Shown here: positions 25,101-37,700 of the stretch, in pieces | Position numbering within the stretch: position 1 is the first letter of the stretch | Layout: each line of letters starts with the position of its first letter | Assembly (NCBI GenBank): GCA_030141605.1 | Contig: JAQGDQ010000429.1 | Span: forward strand, 1 to 64,000 | Direction of reading: 5' to 3' | From: Tubiluchus corallicola | Lineage: Eukaryota; Priapulida; Priapulimorpha; Priapulimorphida; Tubiluchidae | DNA length: 64,000 nucleotides | The notes under the pieces: model-generated | The model's input: only the letters and a program-made list of their open reading frames with translations | What the model was told of the DNA's origin: nothing | Database searches by the model: none | Position numbers and translations under genes: made by a program

Positions 25101-28100
25101 ACAAGATATAAGCTCTATAGAAAACAATATCAAGTTAATAAATTATTAATGTATACTATAAATGGAAAATTAACTTACATACTATAAACATAATTTTACA
25201 ATAAGTAAAGGTGCAGAAAAAAACAAAAAGACAACATAAAAAAGCACAGATTAATTTACATTAAAAACTTTGAACAAGAATGATTGACAAAAATGCATGA
25301 GGAAACACTCAACAAATACAAACACTTATTAAAGCATTTTATCAAGCATCATTGCTGTACATTCATTCCGAAACTTATAACAACATCATTTGCCTTTGTT
25401 AGTTTGTTTGCAAATGCTCCTTAATAAAGTAATGTCATCACAACAACTTACAATAGGCATGGTAAAATCTATGTATCAATATGACGAAATGAAATCAAAA
25501 TACCTTTTACACTTGAAGGAGGTAAGGCATGAAAGTCATCCGGCTTCAAAATGGCCGGCTCTGCGTCAGACGAAGATGGACTTAGTTGTGACTGTAAATA
25601 AAAACACAAACAAATGTGTTAACAACAGCGTCATGAAAGTCAAAATTTGATCATGATCGCTTGTTTGTCATTAGAACCATTACAATTTTTGTATTTTAAT
25701 TCTGTTAAGTGTTGTTCGCCAGTGTACTCTACCTGCGTTGACCATAGTTTTTAAACAAAACAAGGTACATATTAGTTGCTAAATATGCGAACAGACACTC
25801 GAAAGTAATAAAAGCCGAAATAGCTTAAAATCTATAAATGTCAAATTCTCTATGTAGCAGTCAGTAGCAGCCATTATCCTATAGGCTATATAGGCTGCAG
25901 TCTAGGTTCCTCAAGCTTTGGGGACCCCACAACCTTTGGTAACATTTGGTAAAAAAACTGCTTTTTCACTACGGTTTGTTGAAATATGTGTTAATTAGTT
26001 ATATAGCAGATTTCTTAAAGAATACTTTATTGACAAACACAAGATAGCTATTCTAGTTCATTTAAAGAATTTGCAATAAATTTACTTCAAGCTATGTCAA
26101 AGCCACTAAAATATATAACGAATAAAAAATATTCAAAACGGGTACAAGCCAATTAGGGGGTAAATTTTCATTGTTATCTAATGCTACTGATTTATTTTTT
26201 ACAAGTTTTTTTATAAGTTTATTAAATATCCACAAAGATCATCACAGCATAGTACTTAAAAGAATTTAACAACATATTTATTATTACATACACAAGATAC
26301 GAAGCTGCAAATGACCCATGGGGTACTCAAGAAGTAATTACTTGTTCAGAGCAACAACCAGATTACCAACAATCCTTGCACTGTTATATTCATGCTAAGA
26401 AGATATGCTAATTATTACTCCACATCATTTTAGTACTGTCGCAATTGAATAATAAACAATCCAACTTTAGTCACAAAATATCCAAAATGCGAAATGAATT
26501 CACTCACTTTTGCAATTTGCAACATCACAATTGAATGTTTGATACTTTCGATCATTTCCTAAAAAATAAAAAAACAAAATCGGATTAAATAATTACTGAA
26601 AGCTACAAACGTACGTGGGTGATTGTAAAATTATAAAAACGCAAGTAAACTTACATTAGCGTTGTGTCGAATTGTCTCAAGTTTTGACCGAATATCAAGA
26701 TTGTCACAAGATTTCAATCGAGTGTCAATAACCTACAGGAATAATACACTGTTAAGCTAATTATTCACTCAATAAAGTTACGTACAAGAACAGTTTAACT
26801 CTATTTACTGAAATGTTCTCTGAAAACTGCTGACACAAGTTTCCAATGAACTACAGTTTTATCTATAACTGCATGAATAATTCTTGGTCGTAACTTGGTC
26901 GTAACTAACTTCTGTTAAAAATACACATATGAGCAGAAAAGTTAGTCATTAATTTACATCTATAGCTTCTTTTGGAAAAATTGTTAATTTGAAGAAAGAT
27001 ACAGTGAATAATACCTAATGACTCCCTGTTTAGCGACATTTCATTTTAAACAAGTTCTTGGGGCCACATAATAAAAATAATGCTTTAAATAATACTAAGT
27101 CCATGGTGGTAAAGTTTCAGCATTTATTACACTGTGCACAGGTATATGCAGTTATACAGTAACTAAATTATTACTTTACCATCATTGTCTTAGTATTACT
27201 TAAAGCATTATCATTCCATTTTAACGATGCTGAACATTTGACACGTCTTCTTACATAAAGACTCATGTTTCATTTTAACAACAATTTCTTTTTACTTTAT
27301 GCAAAGCGATTTTTTTATTTTAGTAACAACTTTTTTATCTATTTTGAACCATTAAAACACTTACATATTCCGTTATTCTGTTTTAAAATTCCATTAGTAC
27401 CATAAAACAGTACAAAGACACGTAGGTGATTTTAAGCAAGCAGAAAGAAATTAATCAGTAGAAATATGAATAAAAATGTTTAATTTATATAAATTAAGCA
27501 GCATTGATTTTTGCCTATGGAACGTATCTCAATTCTGTTTTTATTACTTTCTATGGAAATCTTGGTTTCGTTTAATGTTGCATTTTGCTTGAACGCATTA
27601 GCGCCATTAAGGGAGATCTTGCTGTATTCTCATATTTTAGGCAACTTATGTAACTGCCACATGATAAAAAGTCAAAGCAAGTAGCCGACATAAACTGTAA
27701 TCTGTATATTTTTATACAAGCTTTCTTTCTGAACTGAATGTTTATGAGGACAAACGACTTTTTTTAATTAAAAAATGGATGTTTGTTTATTGTCGAGTTT
27801 GTTATGCTGTTAAGGGTGGCTGGTAGGTGGTTATTATGGACTTTTCAAACAAGGTCGCAATACAATTATAGTGAACTGCACATGAGTTTACATTGTAAAT
27901 GTACACGAAATGAGACGAATAAATCAAATCTACAATCAACACAGCGAATGCCACAAATTTATAGCAATGAAAAGAAATCATAAACGTAAAAGTTTGCTGT
28001 AATACCTGTAACTGTTCAATAAGAATTTGCAAGTATGCATCTGTTTCTAGCAGTTTCTTATCAAAATCTGCCAAACTGGGAGTAGTACCTATTTTTGACG

Positions 28101-31100
28101 ACGTCTAAAACAAAACAAAAAATAGCACATCATAAACAAGAATGATAAATCTTAAATTACGTGCAAGCAATTTAGCAAAGTTCATACAAATAATAACCTG
28201 AACCAGCATTCGTGACATAACGAAACTCATTTATAAGCCACATTTTCCCAAATTTCCTCATGTTCAGGTGCTACTTTAAATACTGTGACTTTTTTTGATT
28301 TTATTAATCTATTTGAATTTTAAAGCAAACTCCGTGTCATGCAAAAGTAGTCAGCTCATTCATTCAATTTACATAATACAATACAAAACCAATCAGATGG
28401 CCATCTACTTAATGAATGACACGGAAATCTGTTAGTTCCCTAACAGAATTACAGATCGCTGCTTTTTCGAAAATAAGATTTTTTAACATTAAACCAAAAT
28501 CCAGCTGCTGGTCAGGGTCCTATTCTGATGGCTTCATGATGTTTTCTTCAAATTTGTTTGTGACTTGATATTGCAGATTTTGTTGTTTTCTGTACTGTCT
28601 TAAGTTAACACGAACATGTCATCACCATTTGTATTTATGCGTAAAATAGAATTGTAGCAAAAATTTGCCACTATGTCAAATATCATAAAAGAAAAAACAA
28701 GAACTTTCCCAAATTAGCTGGTAGCCAATAATAATACTAATTAATTATAACTGTGACTGCCAGAACTTTTATAAACCATTGCGGTTTATTTTACCAATTA
28801 CTACCCATTGAGCTGCTGGATTGTGAGCTACACGGCCTGCTCTGTCATGTAGAGCATGTGAGTACTAATCCCAGGTTTTGGGTTCAAATCCTGAATAACC
28901 ACCCATTTTCAGCGTCTCCTTTCTCCAACTCATTACTCGCAATGGGTAAAAATTGGTAAAATAAACCGCAATGGTTTATAAAAACTCTGGCAATCATGGT
29001 CATAAGTAATTAATTCAAAATCAACGAATTTGGAAAATTATGCTACGAAATCTTATAGCAAACGACTTGCATTTGCAAAATGGGTTTGCTGTACAGACAA
29101 TTACATGCTCCATGTTCACAAAATAAACGTCTTAGTTAGAGAATCACTGTAAAAATGTAGCTAAAATCACTAGCTAAATTTATCTTACTGTCACGAGAGG
29201 AGCTGTTGACGGGCGAGAATGTCTCATTATGTTGTCCTCCAGAGCTCTTATCCATCTTTCCCTCTCATCGCCATCTCGTGCTAGAAGACAATGCCAAAAA
29301 TCAGTGTTCAGTTTCACTTCTAAACAACTAACTAAGAGCAAGTAATTAATCATTATAATCTACGTTAAGATTATTATTAATGATCAGGCAAAACCCACAA
29401 TTAATTAAGTTGTGATACTTAATTTGAAAGACAGGAAATGTGAAAACGTTGGAATACAGATTCGATTCCCCATATTATCAAGGATTGAACGTAATTTTTA
29501 CCTTTCCTGTCATTCAAGTTTGGTATTAGAATTCAATTGTTGTTTTGTATACCATCATTAATAAGAGCATGCGTCTTCCAATTTATCACATTTTTATCAC
29601 AAAATGACAAAACTTCATGCATCACATCACATCCTGTTTATAATCTAAAATCAATAGATACGATTTGTTTTTGTCAATACTAAATTTTTTGAATCACAAA
29701 TGTCTTGCATGAATTCTCTTGCGTGGCAATCCTGAAGGCTCATTTTTGCAAACAACAGAATGGCTGTTTGTAGTTAAATGATCAACAACAAAAAATTATT
29801 TCTTAAAGGTATATTTGCCAATGTGTATGAAAACACATTTTACAGATGACAAGTTCGAATGGTTTCTACATTTTATCAAAAGCCAAAAAATTTTCTTACA
29901 AATTACTGTGCACAAAATTTCATCTCATGCCTTTATCGCAGCTACACTATTGAAACCTTCTTAGATCTGCACCAGTGCACCTTTCAAATTATGATCATGA
30001 AATCACCAATTTAATAATATAATCTAAAATATTTTAAAAATTTTGTCTAAAACTGTTTTTCTCTTGTAAATCTATAACTGCACCATTATTCCTAAATGCT
30101 ACTTCATGTGCTCTATAGAAAACAACAGAAAAACAGTTTGCAACACATAACAGAAGAACCCAAAGGATAAATTTGATTTTTTCGCACTAGCTGCCAATTT
30201 TATATAATTTTCTTTCTAAAAGTAATGTTTGTAGTTAGAATTCTTAACAAACAAGTAATCAATCTACTTGCACACTACTTTTATGCCACATTTCATTACA
30301 CTTTTGCAGTGTAAAATATTTAAATGATACATGATTCACTTCTGAAGTCACAATGTACAAATAGAATTATACTACCTTAAAAGTACAATAATACCTTGGA
30401 AGTGAAATGTTTTCTGATCACATGTTAAGGTAAACGTTGAGTCATCTTCATCGTCAATTCCAATTACCGCAGTCTTGAAACATACACACAAACATAAACT
30501 TTATTTGAATTTCTCCAGAATAAAATCGCTCCTACAGCTGGCAATAGTGGAAGTGAAATAGTGACAACAGCTGCTTAGTTAGCATTTAAATCTGTGGCTT
30601 CCTATTTCCAAGTTGGATACTCTTCCCAACTAAGTCACCTTTCAGTGATACATGACACAACATTCACGAATTCACATGAAAAGCTATGACTCACATATGG
30701 CCCAAGGTCAACCTGTGCCTGAACTTATATGACTCACAACATGCTTTACTACATGTGAACAGTTTTAAAGGAAAAATTGAGTAATATTTTTGACAAAAAT
30801 TGACAGTACCCTGCATTTCTTTAGCTGATGAACAACATCATTGGTAGGGAAACAGGTACTCAAAATGGGAGTGCCAAAGTGTGAAATGACTGCAATTTAA
30901 AAGTTATTTTACTAATTACATGAGGCACTCATCACACTTTTATTACTAAATCTTTCTAACATTTTTGCAAACAGTGAAATAAACCCAATTTCACAGAAGG
31001 CTTGGCCTTTTCTTTAAAGGGAAGAAATTAAAGAAGATTTTGTTTATGCCTATCAAAAGTGTCTGAAGGATGTATCTGAATGTATTAATATCCTTTGCTG

Positions 31101-31505
31101 ACATGATAAAGCACTTAGGATTAGGAATGTTCTCAGTTAGTATGTCTTTGATGTGTAGAACAATTTTTGAATGCTGCTTTTACCTTTAATCTTACACAGC
31201 CTCTTCTTGATCCCCTCATCATCTTATCTTTCGACTGAAAAAAAACAAACTTTAATGTCCGTTACTTAACATTTCATGGGCTTTTTACACATGTATGAGA
31301 AACAAACTATTCTGTCTGTTGTATCTTTTAACTGAAACTGTGTTGGATTCTTAAAACAGAAACTTTTTTGGGGGGGTAAACTAAAATGCCGTACCGTGTA
31401 ATAAGATAATAATCCAGTGCTCCCGTCTAGAACAAACCACCGATACTGCCAACCTTTCATAACGTTAGTCCATTTGCTCAAAGGCCCTTCCATGGTGGTT
31501 GCCAT
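13117..31505 (-). CDS. OSBPL9: Oxysterol-binding protein-related protein 9 (ORP9)
   Basis: Complete 22-exon gene, 752 codons (human ORP9 about 736). Exons: 31395-31505, 31184-31234, 30395-30473, 29189-29280, 28006-28104, 26655-26732, 26508-26558, 25504-25591, 24977-25063, 23914-23949, 23278-23464, 22632-22756, 22111-22140, 21164-21326, 20368-20536, 19081-19174, 18341-18515, 17027-17123, 16551-16673, 15532-15623, 14506-14641, 13117-13212. Every junction is GT-AG and phases match throughout. The N-terminal PH domain (from [20 protein letters not shown]) should bind Golgi/endosomal phosphoinositides. A helical segment follows (about 125-200). EYYDADE in an acidic stretch (298-304) fits the FFAT core that binds ER VAP proteins. 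The ORD lipid-transfer domain (from about 372) carries [20 protein letters not shown] and the OSBP signature EQVSHHPP (506-513). In vertebrates ORP9 exchanges sterol or phosphatidylserine for PI4P at ER-Golgi contacts. The start is the ATG at 31505, matching the human N-terminus; an upstream in-frame TTG is not used. Divergent from DEPDC1. Confidence 0.97.
15217..15376 (-). mobile_element. Small TIR element with telomere-like core, copy 2
   Basis: The right end reads GTGTGGGGAATTGTAAACT and the left end is its near-perfect complement (ATTACAATTCCCCGCAC). The core between them is a CCCTAA-type degenerate array, including about three perfect units. It lies between ORP9 exons 20 and 21, opposite in orientation to the copies at 2980 and 21634. 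This is the best-preserved copy. Confidence 0.75.
21634..21806 (+). mobile_element. Small TIR element with telomere-like core, copy 3
   Basis: The left end is AAGTTTACAATTCCC, then CACACAAGAAATTAG and a TTAGGG/TTAGGA-type degenerate array. The right end reads ATTGTGTGGG but lacks the outer part of the inverted repeat. It lies in the ORP9 intron between exons 13 and 14. The 68-codon minus-strand ORF across it is a translation of the array. Confidence 0.7.
22300..22440 (+). repeat. Possible tRNA-derived SINE fragment
   Basis: A tRNA-like segment (GGAGGCCAAGTGATTTAGA with a later GCTTGAATTCGATACT resembling an RNA polymerase III B box) lies in the ORP9 intron 12. No cloverleaf can be drawn. It is probably the head of an old SINE. 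Confidence 0.4.
22861..22986 (-). repeat. tRNA-derived SINE, copy 1
   Basis: On the minus strand a tRNA-like head has a B box (GGTTTGAGTCC, near 22917-22927) and an A-box-like region upstream. It is followed by a tail shared with 23070-23195 that includes TTCAGAC and TTTAGTATTGC. It lies in an ORP9 intron in the same strand as the gene. Confidence 0.65.
23070..23195 (-). repeat. tRNA-derived SINE, copy 2
   Basis: Same family and strand as 22861-22986, 85 bp away. It has a B box (GGTTCAACTCC) and the same AAATTTTTCAGACG and TTTAGTATTGC tail. The plus-strand ORF through it (23112-23411) is the familiar antisense reading of a tRNA-like head and is not a gene. Confidence 0.65.
27001..27627 (+). 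mobile_element. Pogo/Tigger-type non-autonomous element, copy 1
   Basis: Collinear with 44593-45296. Both carry CTAATGACTCC-like left ends followed by TTTAGCGAC, a shared ATTTGACACG block, GGAACGTATCTCAATTC, and a right end with GAACGCATTAGCG and CTTACTGTA or its variant. This copy is more diverged. It sits in the ORP9 intron between exons 5 and 6. No transposase is visible. Confidence 0.55.
28741..29014 (+). mobile_element. Foldback element with tRNA-like (SINE) core
   Basis: Terminal inverted repeats of about 58 bp flank a roughly 150-bp core. Both ends share TATAAACCATTGCGGTTTAT and TTTTACCAATT. The core has a canonical RNA polymerase III B box, GGTTCAAATCC (28881-28891), and an A-box-like stretch about 50 bp upstream. 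It looks like a SINE head captured inside a MITE. It lies in the ORP9 intron between exons 4 and 5. Confidence 0.7.
30838..31022 (+). repeat. Interspersed repeat family B, copy 2
   Basis: Matches 8590-8775 and the complement of 37058-37240, sharing TTACTAATTACATGAGGCAC, TTTCTAACATTTTTG and the end GGCTTGGCCTTTTCTTTAAA. It lies in the ORP9 intron between exons 2 and 3. Confidence 0.65.
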
Positions 31506-31715
31506 CTTCAACAATGACGTCAGATTTCAGGTTCTAAAAATTTGGCCAATCACTGTAAAGATTACAAAAACGTCATCCAATCAATTTAAGCGGCGCTTTC
31601 AAAAGAATGGCCGACAGAAGAAAATATGCTGAAAGTAATTAAACGAAGTTTTATTTTGTTTCTTTGGTGGATGTCGTGAACTGAAGAAAATTATTGCACT
31701 GTGATTTTATGCATA
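31506..31715. promoter_or_regulatory. Bidirectional ORP9/DEPDC1 promoter
   Basis: Only 210 bp separate the divergent start codons. The interval holds a full palindromic CRE/ATF site TGACGTCA (31515-31522), CCAAT boxes at 31546 and 31577, 31 bp apart, and a second CRE half-site (31571). A GCGGCGCTTTCAAAAG stretch (31590-31605) includes TTCAAA, the complement of the cell-cycle CHR element. There is no TATA box. Paired CCAAT boxes about 31-33 bp apart near a CHR are typical of vertebrate late-cell-cycle promoters, which suits DEPDC1. Activity is inferred from motifs only. Confidence 0.7.
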
Positions 31716-34700
31716 ATGTCTGACAATGGTATTTTGCGAGTGGAACCAACTGGCCCTTACAGAGCTACCAAATTGGTAACAACTTATTTGTTTATATTTT
31801 TTCTTAACGTCCACTGTGTACTGCAGTCACGTAGTGTAGTGTATGTTGTTATTACTAACTTGTTCTGTGGCCTGGTAGGTGAATACCGTAGCATAATCAT
31901 TACTTCGGTAAGTAGGAAATGCCAAATTTTGTTGCTGGCAAAACAACTTCCGCAAAATTAACCTTTTGTACGACGTTCTTTACCAATCAGTTGAATATAA
32001 CCATTCATTGCCGTCTTCTTTACCATTCCCTAAGCTCTTATTTTCCCATCAATCTGAATGAATAAACTGTAACATAACAACTTATTAATCAGCTTCCGAA
32101 AAAGTGCCCATTTTCATGATATAGGTCTCAGCATTGTAAGTACATTGTTATCTTTTATAATATTATAAGATTTTGTATAATAAGGAAATTATTTACTCTT
32201 CCTTATATTTAAACTATATTAAAATTAAATTTAAAATATATGAGTGAGGCTGGGTCATCAATTTATTTCGAAGATAAAAACACTTTCTTAAACTTTTAAA
32301 TGAAATTAGAGGTTCCTTTACTACTGAAAAGGATGCACAGAAAACTTGTCGACAGGAGTCCTGAAACATTTTTAACAGGTTAAAAAGGACTTTGCATGCT
32401 ACTGTATTTATAAGACAAATCAACCGGTTTTTGGTTAGAAAGGTAAGACTATTTGGTTTTCAAAAACACAAATAGGAAATTGTTTAATTTTTGTTTTTTT
32501 GTGGTTTGCTTGGCTCGACACTTCCATAATTAAATTATCACATTGTTTATCAACCATTGATATTGAATGTCACTATGTTGTCTTTACTAAGCTGAAATTG
32601 AAGTTCTGCTCTAAACTTTTATGACGCTTTAGTAGTTCTAGCTTCTAAATGATCTGAAGAATCACAGTGTTAAATCCTCTTCTCTTACTCATTACTGCTG
32701 TGCCTTTTTTACATGGAAGTGGCCAGTGGATTTGAAGAATCTTAGCATTAAAATCTGCTTCCTTCACTCATTGTGCCCTTTTTATGCAGAAGCGGCTGGT
32801 TGAGGCTAAAGTGCATCCCTTGTATGGAGAAGTGTTGCAGTACCTTGATGTCCTGTTGATGATTAGAGATTTAACAATATAATGCAGTTTTGTTTCATTT
32901 GCTGTGCTGGTATAAATTATTGTATAACTATAAATGCGTGACTGCGTAAACATTTAAATTACATGTATAAAGTATAATTGCAGTGTTAAGCAGATACCGC
33001 AAATAAGTACTTTAAATTTACTTAGGATTAATTAAGATATTTCTTTGTAACTGCAGGGAATTAGACAGTTTACTAATGCATAATGTAAAAACATCATATC
33101 ACCTTTATGTTTTTGTTTACATTTATAAATATTTTTAGTGTGCATACATATTAAACAATGGAAAAAATTAATGGAATGAATCACGTGATTCACTGGAGTA
33201 AATACTCTCATCCCATTGTCAATGTGTTTAAATTAAAATTTGTCTTAACTACTTATACGCCAGCATTTAAAAGCATGTGAAGAAAAAATTTAACTTTCCC
33301 ATTAAAACTTATATTACGTTAGCTTTCTTAAAAGTATATTTCTACATTTTACCTGTCTTCTATTTGTTAATTATATTTGAGAATTTGTTCATTTTACTGT
33401 GTATAATTCAAAAGTAACAGTTCCTAAGGTCACACAGTCTGTAATTAAACATTTGTGAAGGGTAACTTTGAAACAAGAATTCGTGGAATTTTAGCATACT
33501 TCTGCGATTTTTTAACTTTAAAACATGCCATTGAAACCCTTTCAAATGCAGGAAATGTGTGGGTTCCCTGATGCGGGGGAGGGGAGGGAGTACAATCCCA
33601 TGGACCTTAAAGCTGTTTACATGCCCACCCCTGTAGACATGCCAGCTTTTAAATTTAGTTAAAAAAGCAATTAAGAAAGAAAAGAAGGAGGTAAAGAAAA
33701 GAAAAGTAGAACAAGAAAAAAATGAAAAAAATAATGACACAGATGAAAGGTTAAAAAGGCAACAAGAAGAAGTAAAAGAAAAAAATGAAGAAAAATGATA
33801 GAAAAGAAATGGTGAAGGAAGAGAAACAGTTAAGAAGAAGCAAGAAAGAAAGCATGAAAAAGAAGTAGAGTGGAAGTAAGAAAAGAAAGAAAAGGAAATT
33901 TAGTCAAAAATAGTGACCCAAAGAATAAGAGGAACAAAAAAACAGGTAGCAAAAGCTTCTACTCTTGCCTCACCATTCTTTTTCTGGGGATCAACTGCAA
34001 CTGTTACATTGCACCCTCAGGCTGTACGAACTGATCCAACCGTTAGCCTGGAATGCATTTGCTTTAATGTATCAACTGATTCACTTTACACAGAGCCATT
34101 GACAAGTCATTGCTGTCATAAATGTAATCAAAAGATATCATTAGATACATAGCGTTTATGGAGCCTATTGACAGAGGTTGTGTAATTATGTTATGTACGT
34201 ACACAAGACTGTTAACATAGTTCTTGTGTGAACTGTTTGTCTCAGGAGGAACAATAAAAGGTCATTAGGTGTTTGAATTTGAAACGACACTTAAGCTTGC
34301 AAATGAATCTGCAATTTGTTACTTATTAGTTGCTTTAGCTGAACGCTATTTTACTGTTTGCTTTAAACGTTTGTGCGCGGCTTAGCGCAGTCTGCTAGAG
34401 CTGAATTCAAATGCAAGTTCAGTTGCAGACTGGATTGTAATGTCATGTTTGGGTTTATAACATTGTGCATTTACAAGTGACTTGTCTCAAACATCAGTCA
34501 TGACGCGTGTGGAAAGGAAGTTGTCTAAAGAAAAAATATTTTGGATTCAAACAGTGTTAAGCCTTAGGCTTATTGTGAGTGTTTGATATTTATATTTGAG
34601 TTAATTATCTTTTCCTTTTTCTTTCTCCATTCTCACTGTTTTTCTTTTGTTTTATTCCTTTACCTTTGAACTAAAACATGTTTATTTGTCTTTGTGTTCA

Positions 34701-37700
34701 TTTTCTTTTCTCTTCTTTCCCATTCCCCTCTCCTTCTTTCTTCTCCTTTTCTACTTTCTTTTCCTTTCCCTATTGTGTCCATTTCGTTCCTATTCTCACA
34801 GGTATGTTTCTTTCATTCTTCCTCTTTAACAGAGAAAGACATAATGCCCTTGATAGTGTCAAAGATTATAATATTGAGACTATGAAAGCATTCCGTCTTT
34901 CTCTAATTATGACGAGTCTCGGATGAACTCTTTCGTATTTCAAGTCACATTCTTCCTCTTCTCCAACAGTATAATTTTCTTTGTTTTTTCTTGTTCGTTT
35001 CTTCTCATTTCTTCCACTTCCTTTTTCCTTCCTTTCATAATGGTTTTTTCTTTACTTTTTTCTTTGCATCGTCATCACCATCCAAGTTTCATTCTTTTCA
35101 TTATGCTAGAGATATATTTTTATTTCTTCTACTGAGATTTCTGCATTGAATATCTTTCTGCTCCCTTACACAGACAAATGCTGCTATCTTGTTACTTTTG
35201 CTGTAAAAATGTTTGCAAAATTTTGCATAAATAAGTACTTTAATTGCTACTTTTCACTATTTTATAGTGCCCCCCCCCACTAGCAAAAAAATTACCAAAA
35301 ATGCTGGACATTTGTAATGGCTTAACTTTATCCACAATGTAGTATATGCATGGTACAATGTAGTATATGTATAGCTTCGTATATTAACTAATTTGTTTTT
35401 TAGTGGAATGATGTGTTACGGAGTTTCCGGGCGGGAATGCCAACCAAGCGGCATCGTCGTTTCATGCGTAATTATGATAACTGCTTCACTCCGCTGGAAG
35501 CTGTTACATGGCTTCACTTGCACCTACAGGAAAACCCAATATTTGGACGAAATGTTACGAGGTATGTTAGGTCAATGAAGCTCTGCAATAAGTATATTTA
35601 AACGTCTACTTTATCACCTTTCCTTTGTTACTGGAACCCAGTAATGAGCTGACTGAAGAGTAGTTCTGATGAATTCAATTCTTTTTATAAGTAAATTTGG
35701 GACAAATCTAATTCTACTAGGGGCTTAAAGCTGATGAATAGCGTGTTGCTAGCTAGCTTAAAGCTGTTTCCACTACTAGCGCTTTTACTATGTAGTTCTA
35801 TTTGCAAAAAGTAACCACATAGTTTATTACATTCTACACGTATAGTTTCATTAGTTTACTGGCTAAGCAAAAGAGTCCATAAAATGTTTGTATAAAAGGT
35901 AGAATTACATCTGTCTAAATTGAGTATCTATTTACTGTACTTAGTGTTAAGGTAAGGTAATATCTGTATTTGCTTAGTACAAAATTGACAATACTTAAAG
36001 CAAAATCTTAAACTGCTGGTCAAAACAATCTACTCTTTAAAATATTAAAAGGAATCATACAATTTTTTCTAAAATGACTTATGTGAAAGAATTATTGAAA
36101 CACAAACACAATTTCACGTTCGACCCACTAGTTCTTCGCTGTTACATGCATTTCGCCATTCACTAATTAGACGGGCACTAGCGCCTGCATTTTGGAAACA
36201 CATTGCGCAAAAAACGGTTGCTGTTCTTCTCAGATCAGATGTGTTAGTTTGTGATGAACCACTCATGCATGAGCACAACGGTAGATTTGAAATTTGAATT
36301 TTTATCTTAAAACTTGCCTAGTTTTAGTACAACACACTGAATATCTTACAATTTTCGCTTTCGCACACACGTTTGTGGAATATCTTTGCATTGTTAATTT
36401 GTGATGTCATTTGCTCGCCCGCTGTTAAGTTATCAATGTATTACATAATTATCAGAAATGCTTTTGCAGTGTTAATTTTGTTAAAATGTATACTTTTATC
36501 GGACTTGAAAATGGGGTAGTATATAAAAAAATCATCCTGTCTTCTTTTAATTTCCCTAATAGATTATTTTATTTATTTTGTCTTTTATTTATTGTGTGTA
36601 ACTGATTGTAATAATTACAAGTGATAAGTTTGTTGTTACATTACATTTTTGTAATAATTACACTTATGATTATTTGTAATTTGTGATTTGATAACTTTAT
36701 AATGGAACATAAAGATTGCTATATTACTGCCATAGTGCCTCAGTTAGAATTGCTGCAATATGTTAATTTATTTTAAGACCTTGAGAAGCTGTAAACCCTT
36801 TATCATTGTACTAATCTAGTAAAGTAAAGTAAAGTGTTAAATACACTAACGTACTTGTAATATAACCGTATTTTAAATTTTAATGCTGAGATGACTGAAA
36901 ATGAAAATGTTTTTGTCATATTTGCAGACAGCAAGTGACTCAGCTGTTGGAAAAATTTCTAAAGGCTGGAGTTTTTCAAGATATTAGAGGCTCAAAATAC
37001 AACAAAGATTTTAGTGACAACGGACATTTATACAGGTATTCTGTTTGAAATTTAAAAGAAAGGCCAACCTTCTGAAAAGTTGGGCTTATTTCAATATCCA
37101 TGAAAAATGTCAGAAAGACTTGGTATTAAAAGTGCGATAAGCACCTTGTGTAATTACTAAAATAATTTTAAAGTTGCTGTCATGCTCAGGCACTCTCATT
37201 TTGAATGCCCATTTTTCCACCAATGACGTTTTGACTTCGAGTGAAGAAAGCAGTGCACTGTCAATTTCTATTAAAACTATAATAAATTTTTACTGAAAAT
37301 TAGCCAGCTAAGTGTGTGATATTTTTTTGTGAATTTTAGGTAAGCTGCAGAAATTTGAATTAGTTTAAGCAGCACATTTATAGTTTTCTAATTCTAAGTG
37401 ATATCAGTAAAATAAACCCAACATGCTAAATGACATGTCCTTTCCTTTAAAAATGCAGAGCAACTTTCTGTGTGTTTTAAAATTACAGAGATTTTTAACT
37501 GTTACAGCGAGAACATTTACATCTTTTTATTTACTTTTGAGAACTTGTTTGGTTTTCTTAGGTTTGTCAGTTCTTCACCCATGACAAGTCTTGCACCGAG
37601 AACCCCACTACGGGTGTGCAGCACTAACATTCCTCCGCCAGGTCCTCGAATCGACTACAGTCACAAGAAGATGAAGCCTGTTACATGTTTGCCAGCCGAC

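Noticed and set aside
34374-34440. tRNA gene or SINE head
   Set aside because: A tRNA-like start is present, but the B-box region is poor and no cloverleaf closes; too weak to annotate.
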